Below, in pieces: positions 1 through 9,664 of a stretch of DNA of 64,000 bases; position 1 is the stretch's first letter; the number at the start of each line of letters is the position of its first letter. The notes beneath the pieces are model-generated. The model made no database searches and was not told the origin of the DNA. It saw only the letters and a list, made by a program, of their open reading frames with translations. The DNA is from Croceibacter atlanticus HTCC2559 (GTDB lineage: Bacteria > Bacteroidota > Bacteroidia > Flavobacteriales > Flavobacteriaceae), in assembly GCF_000196315.1 (NCBI RefSeq), contig NC_014230.1, forward strand, positions 2,132,501 through 2,196,500, given 5' to 3'. The position numbers and the translations under genes are program-made.

Positions 1-260
1 TCATTTTGAGAAAATTCGAAAACGGTTCCATTTGTATTACTAATTTGTACTAAAGCATTATCGACAGGAGCAGGTTCACCTGAAAAAAATGGTCGAGTTA
101 AACTTAAATAAATTTCCTGATGATTTCCACTAGTTCCCTTAACCCAATTTAAAGATGCATCAATAACTAATTTTGGTTCGCTTTCATTTAATGAAATATC
201 TACGACATCTTCACAAGAGCAAAGACTAAGAATTAAGATTATATATATTATTTGTTTCAT
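1..260 (-). CDS. DUF4249-type outer-membrane lipoprotein, N-terminal fragment
   Basis: The minus strand encodes about 86 residues from an ATG at 258-260; the frame is still open at the window edge, so the C-terminal part is missing. The protein starts with a lipoprotein signal (MKQIIYIILILSLCSC, lipobox cysteine at residue 16) and continues with the D-V-V-D-I-S-L pattern, then a beta-rich domain, as in DUF4249 proteins. The ATG overlaps the TAA stop of the TonB receptor by one base (TAATG), so the two are probably translationally coupled. DUF4249 lipoproteins are commonly encoded beside TonB receptors in this phylum; an accessory role at the receptor surface is inference. The family call is from a short fragment. 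Confidence 0.7.
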   Translation of the reverse strand, partial: MKQIIYIILILSLCSCEDVVDISLNESEPKLVIDASLNWVKGTSGNHQEIYLSLTRPFFSGEPAPVDNALVQISNTNGTVFEFSQN

Positions 261-2626
261 TAAAATTTAAAATTATAACTTATAGAAGGCACTATTCCAA
301 ATATTGAAAACCTGACGGCTTCATTAACTCCGGTAGTTCTGTTTTCTCTAAAACTTATACTTGCAGCATTTTTCCTATTATAAAGGTTGTAAATACCAAA
401 TGACCAATATGACTGCCAGCGTTTATCACTATTAGGGTTTGGAGTAAACTCTGCAGCAATGTCTAACCTATTAAACAGAGGTAATCTGTCTGTATTTCGT
501 TCACCATAAACTGGAATTGTTTGTCCTTCATATTGGTATTGAGACGTAGGAAATGTAGTAGGTTGTCCTGTTTGTAAAAGAAAATTTCCACTAAATGTCC
601 ATTTATCATTTAATTTATAAGACGTTGTTATAGAAATGTCATGCGTCTTATCATAATTGGTTAAATACCAATTTCCATTTGAAATACCTGGCTCTATTTC
701 ACTTCTTCCTGGTGTCTTTTGTTCACTTTTAGAAAGCGTATAAGATAACCAACCTTGAAATTTACCAAGATTTTTTCTAAACAATACTTCAAGGCCATAT
801 GCTCTTGCTTTACCATTAAGAATTACTTGTTCTATAGCATCATTAGCAATAAGATCTGTGCCGTCTATATAATCAATTCTGTTGTTTATATATTTGTAAA
901 AAGCCTCAAACTCTAAGCTGTACTCATTCTCATTAAAGTTTTTAAAATACCCAGCAGCAACTTGATCTACTATTTGGGGTTTTACAAATTTACCACTTGG
1001 TGTATATACATCTAATGGAGTAGGAGAGCTTGTATTACTAAGTATATGTATATATTGTGCAATGCGATTGTAACTTAATTTTATAGAGCTTTGGTCATTT
1101 AATAAGTACGATAGTGAAACTCTTGGCTCTAAATTCCCAAAAGATTTAATAATATCATCACGGTTAAAGTTTTCTTCACCTACAGGGTCTGCAGATTCAT
1201 ATACACCTTGTTCTTGATTATATATTACAGGTAAATTATTCTCATATGTAAACAACCGATCTTGGCCTAGTCTAAAGAATGCACTATACCTTAAACCATA
1301 TTCGGCAGTTAGTTTCTCTGTTAAATTGTGTTCTGCAGATAAGTATATTCCGCTTTCTAGGGCATATTTTTTTGTGAGCGTAAATGCATTTATTCCAGAA
1401 TCTGTTGTAGATGGTTCAATTTTACCTGGATTAAATTCGTATAATGTGTTTTGTATCCCGTAATTTAATTTTAGGTCATTATTAATATAGTGGTTAAATC
1501 CATATTTAATATTTCCATTTCTTATTCCGCTGTTGTATTTAAATTCTGCTAAATCTAATTCTAACCCATAATAATAATCACTGTATATTACAGATAGGTT
1601 AGTAAACACATTATCACTAAATACGTGATTCCATCTAAGATTTAAAATGCTATTTCCATAAACATTCTTAAAACTGTCGTTAAGATTAAATACATCTCTA
1701 CCAAAATATCCTGAAAGTAACAGTGTGTTTTTATCGTCTAGTTTATAGCTTAGCTTGGTATTTAAATCATAAAAATAAGCCAGGTTTTCGTTATCTGTGA
1801 GTTTTAAGAATAAATGCGCATAAGAACTTCTTCCTGCGAGTAAAAATGAGCTTTTTTCTTTTTGAATAGGTCCCTCAACTAATAGCCTGCTTGATAAAAT
1901 TCCTAGACCTCCTTCTGCAGAAAACTTCTTACTATTACCATCTTTTTGATAAATATCTAAAACAGAAGATACTCTGCCTCCATATTTAGAAGGTATTCCA
2001 CCTTTATATAATTTAATATCTTTTATTGCATCCGGATTAAAAATTGAAAATAAACCGAATAAATGTGAGGAATTATAAATTGTAGCTTCATCTAATAATA
2101 TTAAATTCTGATCTGCTGCGCCACCTCTTACATTAAATCCTGAAGCACCTTCTCCTGCATTTGTAACACCTGGTAAAAGCAGAATCGATTTAATAATATC
2201 TGGTTCACCTAATACTACGGGTATTTGCTTTATAGTTTTTATTGAGAGAGAATTAACACTCATTTGAGGAGATCTAATATTTGTACGCTCTACATCTTCT
2301 TTAATAACAACTGTGTCTAATGTCTCAGATGATTCAGTTAAGCTGAAATTTAAAGTTGTTTTATTTGTAATGCTAATATATTTATTTATAGTATTGTAGC
2401 CTAGGTAACTTAAAGTTATTGTGTAATTACCTTCAGGGATAGAAATTGAATAAAAACCATATGTGTTAGTAACGGTTTCAGTTTGTAATTCATTAATAAT
2501 TACATTAACACCATTAAGAGTTTCATTACTAGCAGCATCTCTTATAGTACCATTTAAGGTAAAGGTTGTTTGACCAAATAGGGATAGGTTGGTTAAAACC
2601 AATAATAAGGATAATAAATGGCGCAA
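260..2626 (-). CDS. TonB-dependent outer-membrane receptor with carboxypeptidase-D-like N-terminal domain
   Basis: 788 residues. A signal peptide (about residues 1-19, ending LFGQ) is followed by a CarboxypepD_reg-like beta-sandwich (about 22-100, pattern GTIRDAASNETLNGVNV), a plug domain (about 125-230, with GASGFNVRGG and the SKYGGRVSSVLD segment), and a long barrel ending in the aromatic NFKF C-terminus. This architecture is the usual TonB receptor type in Bacteroidota, which imports large or scarce ligands using TonB energy. The substrate cannot be read from the sequence. The next gene on the strand, a DUF4249 lipoprotein, overlaps its stop by one base and is a likely partner. It is not the SusC/SusD arrangement, since no SusD-like gene follows. 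Confidence 0.92.
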   Translation of the reverse strand: MRHLLSLLLVLTNLSLFGQTTFTLNGTIRDAASNETLNGVNVIINELQTETVTNTYGFYSISIPEGNYTITLSYLGYNTINKYISITNKTTLNFSLTESSETLDTVVIKEDVERTNIRSPQMSVNSLSIKTIKQIPVVLGEPDIIKSILLLPGVTNAGEGASGFNVRGGAADQNLILLDEATIYNSSHLFGLFSIFNPDAIKDIKLYKGGIPSKYGGRVSSVLDIYQKDGNSKKFSAEGGLGILSSRLLVEGPIQKEKSSFLLAGRSSYAHLFLKLTDNENLAYFYDLNTKLSYKLDDKNTLLLSGYFGRDVFNLNDSFKNVYGNSILNLRWNHVFSDNVFTNLSVIYSDYYYGLELDLAEFKYNSGIRNGNIKYGFNHYINNDLKLNYGIQNTLYEFNPGKIEPSTTDSGINAFTLTKKYALESGIYLSAEHNLTEKLTAEYGLRYSAFFRLGQDRLFTYENNLPVIYNQEQGVYESADPVGEENFNRDDIIKSFGNLEPRVSLSYLLNDQSSIKLSYNRIAQYIHILSNTSSPTPLDVYTPSGKFVKPQIVDQVAAGYFKNFNENEYSLEFEAFYKYINNRIDYIDGTDLIANDAIEQVILNGKARAYGLEVLFRKNLGKFQGWLSYTLSKSEQKTPGRSEIEPGISNGNWYLTNYDKTHDISITTSYKLNDKWTFSGNFLLQTGQPTTFPTSQYQYEGQTIPVYGERNTDRLPLFNRLDIAAEFTPNPNSDKRWQSYWSFGIYNLYNRKNAASISFRENRTTGVNEAVRFSIFGIVPSISYNFKF

Positions 2627-2661
2627 ATTTCTTTTTCACCAAAGATACTAAACAACTTAGT

Positions 2662-3741
2662 TTATAGTCTAAACATTTTATAGTCTTGAGCAGTATTTTT
2701 TACAACAGCTTCAGTACGATCAGGATGTGTATCGCTTATAAATAGTTGTCCCAATTCTCCAGTTGAGACTAAAGAGACTATTTGCTCAACACGTTGTTCA
2801 TCTAATTTATCAAAAACATCATCTAAAAGTAAAATAGGATTCACCTTACTTTTTGCTTTAATGAAATCGTACTGTGCTAATTTTAAAGCTATTAAAAATG
2901 ATTTTTGTTGTCCTTGGCTTCCAAACCTCTTAATCGGGTGGTTCTCAATTCCAAAATCTAAATCATCTTTGTGAGTACCAACCGTTGTATATTGGCGTTG
3001 TAAATCTTTCTGTAAGCGCTCTTCAAATAAACTAGCTAGGTTTCCTTTTTTAAGTTGACTTTTATAAGAAATAGTCACTTGTTCTTTGTTATTGCTAATT
3101 GTTTGGTAGCGTTCTTTAAATATCGGAATAAAACTTTCTAAAAATAGTGTTCTAGTCTCAAATATCTCTGAGGCATAGTTACTTAACTGTTCATTATATA
3201 CCTCGAGTGTTGAACTTTCAAAAGTTCTATTTGCAGCAAAATATTTTAAAAGAGCATTTCGTTGTGCAAGTACCTTATTATAGCTTATTAAGTTATCCAA
3301 ATAAGTTTTATCGTTCTGAGAAATTATACCATCCATAAATTTACGTCTAGTATCGCTACCTTCAGTAATAAGGTCTCTATCTGCAGGAGATATAATAACT
3401 ACAGGTAATAAGCCTACGTGTTCACTAAAACGTTCATATGCTTTGCTGTTTCTCTTAATTACTTTTTTTTGTCCACGTTTTGCACTTACAACAATTTTTT
3501 CTGTACGGTCTTGCTTAACAAACTCGCCATCTATAACAAAGAAATCTTCATGATGTTTAATGTTTTGGCTCGTTATTGGGTTAAAGTAACTTTTACCTAA
3601 AGAAAGATGATATATACTGTCTAAAACATTGGTTTTACCAATACCATTGGCGCCAACCAAGCAATTAATCTTAGAATCAAATTCAAAAGTTTCAGATTCA
3701 AAATTCTTATAGTTTATAAGAGATAATTGTTTTAAATGCAT
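2662..3741 (-). CDS. recF: RecF, DNA replication and repair protein
   Basis: 359 residues, the normal RecF length. RecF is an SMC-like ATPase that, with RecO and RecR, loads RecA at single-strand gaps. Visible motifs are Walker A GANGIGKT (residues 30-37), an ABC-type signature around GSQGQQKS, and a Walker B/D-loop [11 protein letters not shown] near the C-terminus. The start ATG is followed by the typical [14 protein letters not shown]. It lies 35 bp upstream of the TonB receptor on the same strand and is divergent from the TPR gene at 3887. The recF / TPR / ribH neighbourhood is, from memory, common in Flavobacteriaceae. Confidence 0.96.
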   Translation of the reverse strand: MHLKQLSLINYKNFESETFEFDSKINCLVGANGIGKTNVLDSIYHLSLGKSYFNPITSQNIKHHEDFFVIDGEFVKQDRTEKIVVSAKRGQKKVIKRNSKAYERFSEHVGLLPVVIISPADRDLITEGSDTRRKFMDGIISQNDKTYLDNLISYNKVLAQRNALLKYFAANRTFESSTLEVYNEQLSNYASEIFETRTLFLESFIPIFKERYQTISNNKEQVTISYKSQLKKGNLASLFEERLQKDLQRQYTTVGTHKDDLDFGIENHPIKRFGSQGQQKSFLIALKLAQYDFIKAKSKVNPILLLDDVFDKLDEQRVEQIVSLVSTGELGQLFISDTHPDRTEAVVKNTAQDYKMFRL

Positions 3742-3837
3742 AAAAATATGAGGATCAATAGTAAATTAGCTAATGAAGAGGTTATCATATCCTGTTGACA
3801 ACTTGTGCAAAGTACCAAAAAATGAATGTAATTACAC

Positions 3838-3867
3838 TTTTTAATCTCAATAAAAAGTTTATTTTTG
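3838..3867 (+). promoter_or_regulatory. Bacteroidota-type promoter for the TPR-ribH operon
   Basis: A -7 element TATTTTTG (3860-3867) matches TANNTTTG. A TTT at 3838-3840 sits 19 bases upstream, where TTG is expected. The element ends 19 bp before the ATG at 3887. The -33 half is imperfect. Confidence 0.55.
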
Positions 3868-3886
3868 CGCCACAATAAAGTAAATT

Positions 3887-4660
3887 ATGGCAACATATAA
3901 GAAGCGTGGATACAAACCTAAGAACAAGGAAGAGCGCGAAGAACAAGTAGAAGATCAGTCAACAACAGCAGAAGTTTTTAACTCTTTAGATGAAGGAGCA
4001 AATAAAACCGAAGAGTTTGTTGCAAAAAACCAAAACATCATTTTAATTGTAATAGGTATTATTGCAGTAGTGGTACTAGGTTATTTGGCCTATGAGCGTT
4101 TTGTGGTAGCACCTAATGAAGAAGCTGCTACTAATGAAATGTATCAAGCACAAAGCTATTTTGATGATGCATTAATAGCACCATCTACTACAAAAGATTC
4201 TTTATTTAACTTAGCTCTTAATGGTGGTGAAGGTAAGTATGGTTTCTTAGACATTGCAGACGAGTATAGTAGTACAGATGCAGGTAACCTTGCAAATTAC
4301 TATGCAGGTATGGCATACCTTAATACAGGAAAATATAAAGAAGCTATTTCTAGCTTAGAAGATTTTTCTAGTGACGATTTAATTTTAGCACCATTAGCTA
4401 AAGGAGCTATAGGTGATGCATTTTTACAATTAGACCAAACTGAAGAAGCTTTAGGTTATTATGAAAGTGCTGCTAAAATGAATGCAAATGAGTTTACAGC
4501 ACCTAAGTTCTTACTTAAAGCTGGTATTACAGCTATCGAGTTAGGTAAGGCAGATGTAGCAGTAAAACATTTAACTGAATTAAAAGATAAGTACGAAACA
4601 TCTACTGAAGCTTCTCAAGTAGCAGTATACTTAGGGCAAGCTAAAGCAATGCAAAACTAA
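3887..4660 (+). CDS. Membrane-anchored tetratricopeptide-repeat protein
   Basis: 257 residues. A basic, charged cytoplasmic N-terminus (about 1-45) is followed by one transmembrane helix (about 51-68, IILIVIGIIAVVVLGYLAY). The rest is an extracytoplasmic alpha-helical repeat region with TPR-like units (for example AGMAYLNTGKYKEAISSLE and KGAIGDAFLQLDQTEEALGYYESA). The layout resembles the YfgM/BamD-like periplasmic TPR proteins, which act as scaffolds or in envelope biogenesis; that is family knowledge, not something visible here. It lies 15 bp before ribH and probably shares its transcript, although no functional link is obvious. Confidence 0.85.
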   Translation: MATYKKRGYKPKNKEEREEQVEDQSTTAEVFNSLDEGANKTEEFVAKNQNIILIVIGIIAVVVLGYLAYERFVVAPNEEAATNEMYQAQSYFDDALIAPSTTKDSLFNLALNGGEGKYGFLDIADEYSSTDAGNLANYYAGMAYLNTGKYKEAISSLEDFSSDDLILAPLAKGAIGDAFLQLDQTEEALGYYESAAKMNANEFTAPKFLLKAGITAIELGKADVAVKHLTELKDKYETSTEASQVAVYLGQAKAMQN

Positions 4661-4675
4661 ATCTAGAAGATATTT

Positions 4676-5182
4676 ATGGCAACAGCCGGAAACAATCTAT
4701 CAGAATATAATAAAGAGACAATCCCAAACGCGAAAGACTTCAAGTTTGGGATTGTTGTTTCAGAATGGAACGACCATATTACAAATAACCTCTTTCAAGG
4801 AGCTTTCGATGCTTTTATGGAGCATGGTGTTTTAAAGGAAAACATTGTACGTTGGAATGTACCTGGCAGTTTTGAGCTTATTTATGGCTGTAAAAAGCTA
4901 CAACAAAGCTTTGAGATGTTAGATTGTATTATTGCTGTAGGAAGTGTAATACAAGGCGAGACAAAGCATTTTGACTTTGTTTGCCAAGGAGTAACAAACG
5001 GAATAGCACAATTAAATATAGAGAGTGATATACCTACTATTTTTTGTGTATTAACAGATAATATCGAAGAGCAGTCTATAGCTCGTAGTGGTGGTATTCA
5101 CGGTAATAAAGGTACAGAAGCAGCAATCGCAGCCATTAAAATGGCGCAACTGCGTAAAGATGCAAAGTTTTATAAAGAGTAA
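4676..5182 (+). CDS. ribH: 6,7-dimethyl-8-ribityllumazine synthase
   Basis: 168 residues, normal for lumazine synthase, which condenses 5-amino-6-ribitylaminouracil with 3,4-dihydroxy-2-butanone 4-phosphate in the penultimate step of riboflavin synthesis. Family patterns are visible: FGIVVSEWNDHIT near the N-terminus, the VPGSFEL loop, the AVGSVIQGETKHFDFV substrate segment and GNKGTEAA near the end. It is the second gene after the TPR gene and is followed by a strong terminator. No FMN riboswitch-like leader is apparent, and no other rib genes are nearby. Confidence 0.96.
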   Translation: MATAGNNLSEYNKETIPNAKDFKFGIVVSEWNDHITNNLFQGAFDAFMEHGVLKENIVRWNVPGSFELIYGCKKLQQSFEMLDCIIAVGSVIQGETKHFDFVCQGVTNGIAQLNIESDIPTIFCVLTDNIEEQSIARSGGIHGNKGTEAAIAAIKMAQLRKDAKFYKE

Positions 5183-5203
5183 TATATTATAATAGTATAT
5201 GCA

Positions 5204-5234
5204 AAAGGCTAACAGTTACTGTTAGCCTTTTTTA
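5204..5234. terminator. Intrinsic terminator between ribH and the DUF1801 gene
   Basis: A perfect 12-bp stem (AAAGGCTAACAG / CTGTTAGCCTTT, loop TTA) is followed by a T-run on the plus strand. It has A-residues on the other side, so it could also serve the convergent minus-strand gene. Confidence 0.9.
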
Positions 5235-5247
5235 TTTACTTTTTTAT

Positions 5248-5703
5248 TTACTTTTTTATAGCTTTTTCATAGGTTTCTATCCATTGTGAAACCGTAAACT
5301 TTTGAGCAAGTTCTGCAATAAGTTCATACGGGATATCATTCATTCGTTTAAAACGAATACAGCTTTTACCCATATCTAACTTATATTTAGAATGCTTGGG
5401 ATATTCATTCACAAACCAATTATGTATCGTTTTATCGGCATATATACCAGAATGATATAAGGCAACAAAGTTTTTCTGAGAGGCTATATTAATAAACGGT
5501 AAGGCCAATTTAGGATCACAATGATAACCATCAGGGTAAGTTGATAATGGTACTACAAATGCAAGCATACCATAACCTAGTGTTTCTTTAAAACCAGTTG
5601 GTAAATTATCTTTTATAGTATCTCTTAATTTTTTTACAGCAGCTTGACGATCTTCAGGTAGTTTAGAAATATAATCGTCTGGAGAGTTAGCTTCAATTTT
5701 CAT
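5248..5703 (-). CDS. DUF1801 (YdhG-like) family protein
   Basis: 151 residues. Starts MKIEANSPDDYISKLPEDRQ, then the helical LRDTIKDNLPTGFKETLGYGM segment, and later an aromatic/basic region with the FKRMNDIPYELI pattern typical of the DUF1801 domain. The fold is known structurally but no biochemical role is established for the family. The gene stands alone: its stop is about 14 bp from the ribH terminator, and 180 bp of AT-rich DNA without a recognisable gene separate it from the DUF58 gene. Confidence 0.85.
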   Translation of the reverse strand: MKIEANSPDDYISKLPEDRQAAVKKLRDTIKDNLPTGFKETLGYGMLAFVVPLSTYPDGYHCDPKLALPFINIASQKNFVALYHSGIYADKTIHNWFVNEYPKHSKYKLDMGKSCIRFKRMNDIPYELIAELAQKFTVSQWIETYEKAIKK

Positions 5704-5885
5704 TTTAAATATTACTTAAGGAGTTCTATTATTAACTATTTATTTTCTCTATTCTATTTGTAGGAAATTACGTTCATTCAATTTATGAATATTTTCAAAA
5801 CTAACATTCATCAAATTTATATTTTAATAATTTAGATGAATTAAAATAGCAGGTTGTATAACTTATAATAGTAAGTAGGTTATTC

Positions 5886-7217
5886 TTAAAGTATACCTCT
5901 AGCTTTAATTTCTAAGTATTTATTAATGGTATTTACAGTAAGATCTTGTGGTGGTGTTAATACAGATTGTATACCGTGTTTCTGTAACTCTTTTTGCATT
6001 AGAACCTTATCTGATGCAAATTGTGACGCTATTGTTTTGTGATAAACATCACCAATTGTAGTAGCATCCTGATTAATCAATTCTTTTAATTCTGTATTTT
6101 CAAAAAAGATGACTACTAGTACGTGTTGTTTAGCAATGGCTTTTAAATAGGGTAGTTGTCTTTGCAATGCAGTGATATGCTCAAAATTTGTATAAAGAAG
6201 TAATAAGCTACGTTGTGTTATTTTTCGCTTTATATGTGCGTAAAGCAATCCAAAATCAGAATCTAAGAATTTTGTATTTACGTTATATAAGCGTTCTAAT
6301 ACTAAACTTAAGTGTGTTTTTTTAGATAAAGCTTTAACAAAATCACTCAAAACATTAGAGAAAGTAAGTAAACCAACTTTATCATTTTTCTTTAAAGCAA
6401 CATTACTAAACGCTAATGAGCTATTTATTGCGTAGTCTAATAATTTTAATCCTTCAAAAGGCATTTTCATTACTCTACTTGTATCTATAACAGAATACAC
6501 AGGTTGAGATTTTTCATCTTGAAATTGATTAACCATTAATTGGGCTTGTTTAGCTGTAGCTTTCCAGTTTATGGTTCTTACATCATCTCCAGTAACATAT
6601 TCTTTAATTTGCTCAAACTCCATTGTGTGACCTATACGCCTCACTTTTTTAAGTCCTGTTAAAGCCAATCTATTATCTATGGCTAGAAAATCGTATTGCC
6701 GCATTTGTATGAAAGATGGATATACTTTTACCATCTGTTCATTATTAAATGTAAACCGTCTTTTTATAAGATTAAGCTTAGTGCTAACATAACAGTTTAA
6801 ATGTCCAAAATGATATTCACCTCGATCTACAGGCTTTACCAAATATTCAAATGATTTATTTGAATTTGGTTGTACAGTAATATTTTTATTGAAATCTCTT
6901 TTTTGAAACTGAATCGGTAACTCATCTACTACTGCAACATCTATTTTAAATTTATAGTTGTTTTTTAGAGTAACTGAGACTGGATTCTCATCACTATTGG
7001 AAAATTTATCTGGTAAAAGGCGATTTGCTATTATGCCAGAACCCTTATATAAAGCAACAACATCTAATAAAAAAACAAGACATAACGCTAAGACAATTAA
7101 CCAGGCTATTGGATAGAGTAGAGGTACCCAAAACGACACTAAAAATATAGCTGATATGGAAAACAACACATAAAATACGCGCTGGTGAAGGTATAAGGAT
7201 TTAAAAAATTGAATCAC
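5886..7217 (-). CDS. DUF58 domain protein, partner of MoxR
   Basis: 443 residues starting with GTG directly after the moxR stop (TAA-GTG). Two hydrophobic helices (about 13-30 and 33-57) anchor it. A beta-rich middle is followed by the DUF58 signature, here D-D-V-R-T-I-N-W-K-A-T-A-K (about 210-222), and a VWA-like C-terminal half with the VIDTS metal-site remnant. MoxR/DUF58 pairs are thought to act as chaperone or maturation systems for envelope proteins. The VWA and BatD-type genes that usually follow in the Bat operon are absent; the next gene downstream is unrelated. Confidence 0.92.
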   Translation of the reverse strand: MIQFFKSLYLHQRVFYVLFSISAIFLVSFWVPLLYPIAWLIVLALCLVFLLDVVALYKGSGIIANRLLPDKFSNSDENPVSVTLKNNYKFKIDVAVVDELPIQFQKRDFNKNITVQPNSNKSFEYLVKPVDRGEYHFGHLNCYVSTKLNLIKRRFTFNNEQMVKVYPSFIQMRQYDFLAIDNRLALTGLKKVRRIGHTMEFEQIKEYVTGDDVRTINWKATAKQAQLMVNQFQDEKSQPVYSVIDTSRVMKMPFEGLKLLDYAINSSLAFSNVALKKNDKVGLLTFSNVLSDFVKALSKKTHLSLVLERLYNVNTKFLDSDFGLLYAHIKRKITQRSLLLLYTNFEHITALQRQLPYLKAIAKQHVLVVIFFENTELKELINQDATTIGDVYHKTIASQFASDKVLMQKELQKHGIQSVLTPPQDLTVNTINKYLEIKARGIL

Positions 7218-8240
7218 TTATCGAGGAATTTCTACAGATTGTGAAATCATGGTAACAACTTGTTCTGTTGTCATACCTTCCATCTCTCGTTCTGGAGAAA
7301 GTATAATACGGTGTCTTAAGACTGGAAATAAAGATTTTTTCACATCATCTGGTGTTACAAAATCCCTTCCTTGTATTGCTGCAAAAGCTTTAGAAGCTGT
7401 CATTATAGCTAAAGAGGCTCTTGGTGAAGCGCCTAAGTATAAATGAGGATGATTTCTTGTTTTAGATACTATAGTTGCTATGTAAGAAAATATCTTTTCC
7501 TCAATTATAATATTTTGAATGTGGTCTTTGTAGGTTATTAGTTGCTCAGGACTTAAAACTGCATTTATTTCTGAAATTGCGTGTACAGCTTTCCTGTTGT
7601 GGTGAGTCTTTAAGATGGTAATTTCATCATCTAGGTTAGGGTAATCAACTGTAATTTTAAATAAAAACCTATCTAACTGTGCTTCTGGCAATGCGTATGT
7701 ACCTTCTTGTTCAATAGGGTTTTGGGTTGCTAAAACCATAAATGGTGGTTTCATTTCATAGGTATTGCCATCAATAGTAATTTGGCGTTCTTCCATAACC
7801 TCGAACAATGCAGCTTGAGTTTTGGCAGGCGCTCTATTTATTTCATCTATTAGTACAATATTAGAAAATATAGGACCTTGTTTAAATTCAAAGTCAGAAG
7901 TTTTCATATTTAAAACCGAGGTTCCTAAAACATCACTAGGCATTAAATCTGGTGTAAACTGTATACGGCTAAACTCTGTTTTTAACGTCTTAGCAAATAA
8001 TTTTGCAGTAAGTGTCTTAGCAATACCAGGTACACCTTCAATTAACACATGACCGTCAGATAGTAATCCAACAATAAGTAATTCAACAAAATCATCTTGA
8101 CCTACAATAACTTTAGACAATTGTGCTTTTAAAGCTTCAATTGCTTGTTGAAGTTCTTGTAGAGGAATTCTTGAATTAAACTCTAGGTTATCTTGGGCTG
8201 TTTGTTCTTTAGAATCTGTAGGTAAGTTTTGGTCTTCCAT
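7218..8240 (-). CDS. MoxR-family AAA+ ATPase
   Basis: 340 residues. Walker A GVPGIAKT (69-76), Walker B with LIDEINRA, sensor region ATQNPIEQEGTYALPEAQLDRF and the sensor-2 segment GASPRASLA identify the MRP/MoxR class of AAA+ ATPases. These act as chaperones for metal insertion or assembly of secreted and membrane complexes, with DUF58 or VWA proteins as adaptors. Its stop abuts the DUF58 start, so the pair is surely co-translated. It lies 38 bp downstream of kdsC and appears to be the third gene of a four-gene operon starting at 9551. Confidence 0.95.
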   Translation of the reverse strand: MEDQNLPTDSKEQTAQDNLEFNSRIPLQELQQAIEALKAQLSKVIVGQDDFVELLIVGLLSDGHVLIEGVPGIAKTLTAKLFAKTLKTEFSRIQFTPDLMPSDVLGTSVLNMKTSDFEFKQGPIFSNIVLIDEINRAPAKTQAALFEVMEERQITIDGNTYEMKPPFMVLATQNPIEQEGTYALPEAQLDRFLFKITVDYPNLDDEITILKTHHNRKAVHAISEINAVLSPEQLITYKDHIQNIIIEEKIFSYIATIVSKTRNHPHLYLGASPRASLAIMTASKAFAAIQGRDFVTPDDVKKSLFPVLRHRIILSPEREMEGMTTEQVVTMISQSVEIPR

Positions 8241-8278
8241 AAATGGTTTATAATTACAGAGCCCTAAATTAAGAAAGT

Positions 8279-8794
8279 TTAGCTAAAGTTGTTTAGCCAT
8301 TTGCCTTGAACCTTCATTACCTGTTCAATTACATCTCTTACACATCCTTTTCCACCATATTGATGAGATACATATTTAGAAATGGCCTTAATTTCTGGTA
8401 CAGCATCTTGTGGGCAGCATGGTAACCCAACCATATGCATTGGGTAACTGTCTGGTATATCGTCTCCCATATAAAGTACCTGTTCTCTCTTTATATTGTC
8501 TTTTTCCAGGATAATATCTAATTGCTCGGCTTTATCGGTAACTTTTAAAAACACATCAGAAACATTAATAAGTTTAAGTTGCATGCGTAACCCTCTAATA
8601 TCACCGTGAGACATAAAACAAACTTTATAACCTTCACCAATAGCACGCTCAATGGCATAACTGTCTTTAGCATGAACTTGTCTTAGTAACTCTCCTTGAG
8701 AGCTAATGAGTAGTGAGTTTTTTGTGAGCACACCATCTACATCAAAAATAAATGTAGTTATGTTGTTTAAAAGCTCTTTATAGCTTGTTTCCAT
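8279..8794 (-). CDS. kdsC: KdsC-like HAD phosphatase (3-deoxy-D-manno-octulosonate 8-phosphate phosphatase family)
   Basis: 171 residues, typical of the capless C0 HAD phosphatases such as KdsC, which dephosphorylate KDO-8-phosphate for lipopolysaccharide. The nucleophile motif DVDGVLT is at residues 18-24; the third acidic motif is GDDIPD, and the C-terminal QYGGKGCVRD is characteristic. The start overlaps the end of the DUF2520 gene by 17 bp. No other KDO genes are nearby, so a related sugar-phosphate substrate is possible. Confidence 0.85.
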   Translation of the reverse strand: METSYKELLNNITTFIFDVDGVLTKNSLLISSQGELLRQVHAKDSYAIERAIGEGYKVCFMSHGDIRGLRMQLKLINVSDVFLKVTDKAEQLDIILEKDNIKREQVLYMGDDIPDSYPMHMVGLPCCPQDAVPEIKAISKYVSHQYGGKGCVRDVIEQVMKVQGKWLNNFS

Positions 8795-9551
8795 AGTAGG
8801 TTAGTATATGTAGAGTTAATTGTTTGTATACGTCTTTATGCTTAGTGTCCTTTAGCTGTTCTAGGTGAGATTGTATGGTTTCTTTATCTCCACGTTTAGC
8901 AGGTCCTGTCTGTACATTTTTTGGAGACTGCAATGTTGCTTTTAGAGCAGTTTCGGTAATTAATGGGTGCAGGATTTCAAAAGGAACATTATTGGTATCA
9001 CACAAATCTTGAGCAACTGTAAACATATAATTACTAAAGTTGTTTACAAATACTGCACTCAAATGTAGTGATTTACGTTGTTTAGAGTCTATATGATATA
9101 CTTTTTTAGACAACGCATTTGCCAAAAGGTTTAATTGCTCTAAGCTTTTTTTTGAATTTGCCTCTATACAAACTGGAACTTCTTGAAAATTAAGCTCTAA
9201 ATCTTTGGAAAAACTTTGTAAAGGATAAAACACACCATAATTAGTGTGCATAGCAACTTCAACTAATGGTTTTGCACCAGAAGTATGTACAACTATACCT
9301 TTTTTGGTCTTTAGTTTTTGGGCTACGTTGCCTATAACATCATCATTTACAGCTATAATATATAAGTCTGCTTCTTTAATGTCTTCTATAAGTGTGGTGG
9401 TTTCAACATATTTAAATACCTCTAAGTTATCTTTAGACCTATTATAAATTTGTTGCAATGTTATAGTCTCTAAAGAGCGCAAACTTTTATAGAGATGAAA
9501 TGCCACATTACCAGCACCTAAGATAACTACAGAAAGTTTAGAATTCTTCAA
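8778..9551 (-). CDS. Rossmann-like / DUF2520 domain oxidoreductase
   Basis: 257 residues. An N-terminal NAD(P)-binding Rossmann fold has the VVILGAGNVAFHLYKSL motif (about 8-24). It is followed by the IAVNDDVI segment and the HTSGAKPL loop, and by a helical C-terminal DUF2520 domain with the FVNNFSNYM pattern. The proteins resemble ketopantoate or 6-phosphogluconate dehydrogenases in fold, but no substrate is established. First gene of the operon leading through kdsC to moxR and DUF58, and divergent from the cytochrome c assembly gene. Confidence 0.88.
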   Translation of the reverse strand: MKNSKLSVVILGAGNVAFHLYKSLRSLETITLQQIYNRSKDNLEVFKYVETTTLIEDIKEADLYIIAVNDDVIGNVAQKLKTKKGIVVHTSGAKPLVEVAMHTNYGVFYPLQSFSKDLELNFQEVPVCIEANSKKSLEQLNLLANALSKKVYHIDSKQRKSLHLSAVFVNNFSNYMFTVAQDLCDTNNVPFEILHPLITETALKATLQSPKNVQTGPAKRGDKETIQSHLEQLKDTKHKDVYKQLTLHILTYYGNKL

Positions 9552-9664
9552 AATAAAAAGTATTGGTACAGCAAACGTTAAGACTATCTAATTAGACTTC
9601 AATATTATTAAAATTACGACAGAAATGCCTTAAATTTGCACGGATTTTAAAGAACTTCTCCGCT

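Noticed and set aside
4660-4676. FMN riboswitch ahead of ribH
   Set aside because: Only 15 bp separate ribH from the preceding gene, and no conserved leader structure is visible upstream of the operon either.
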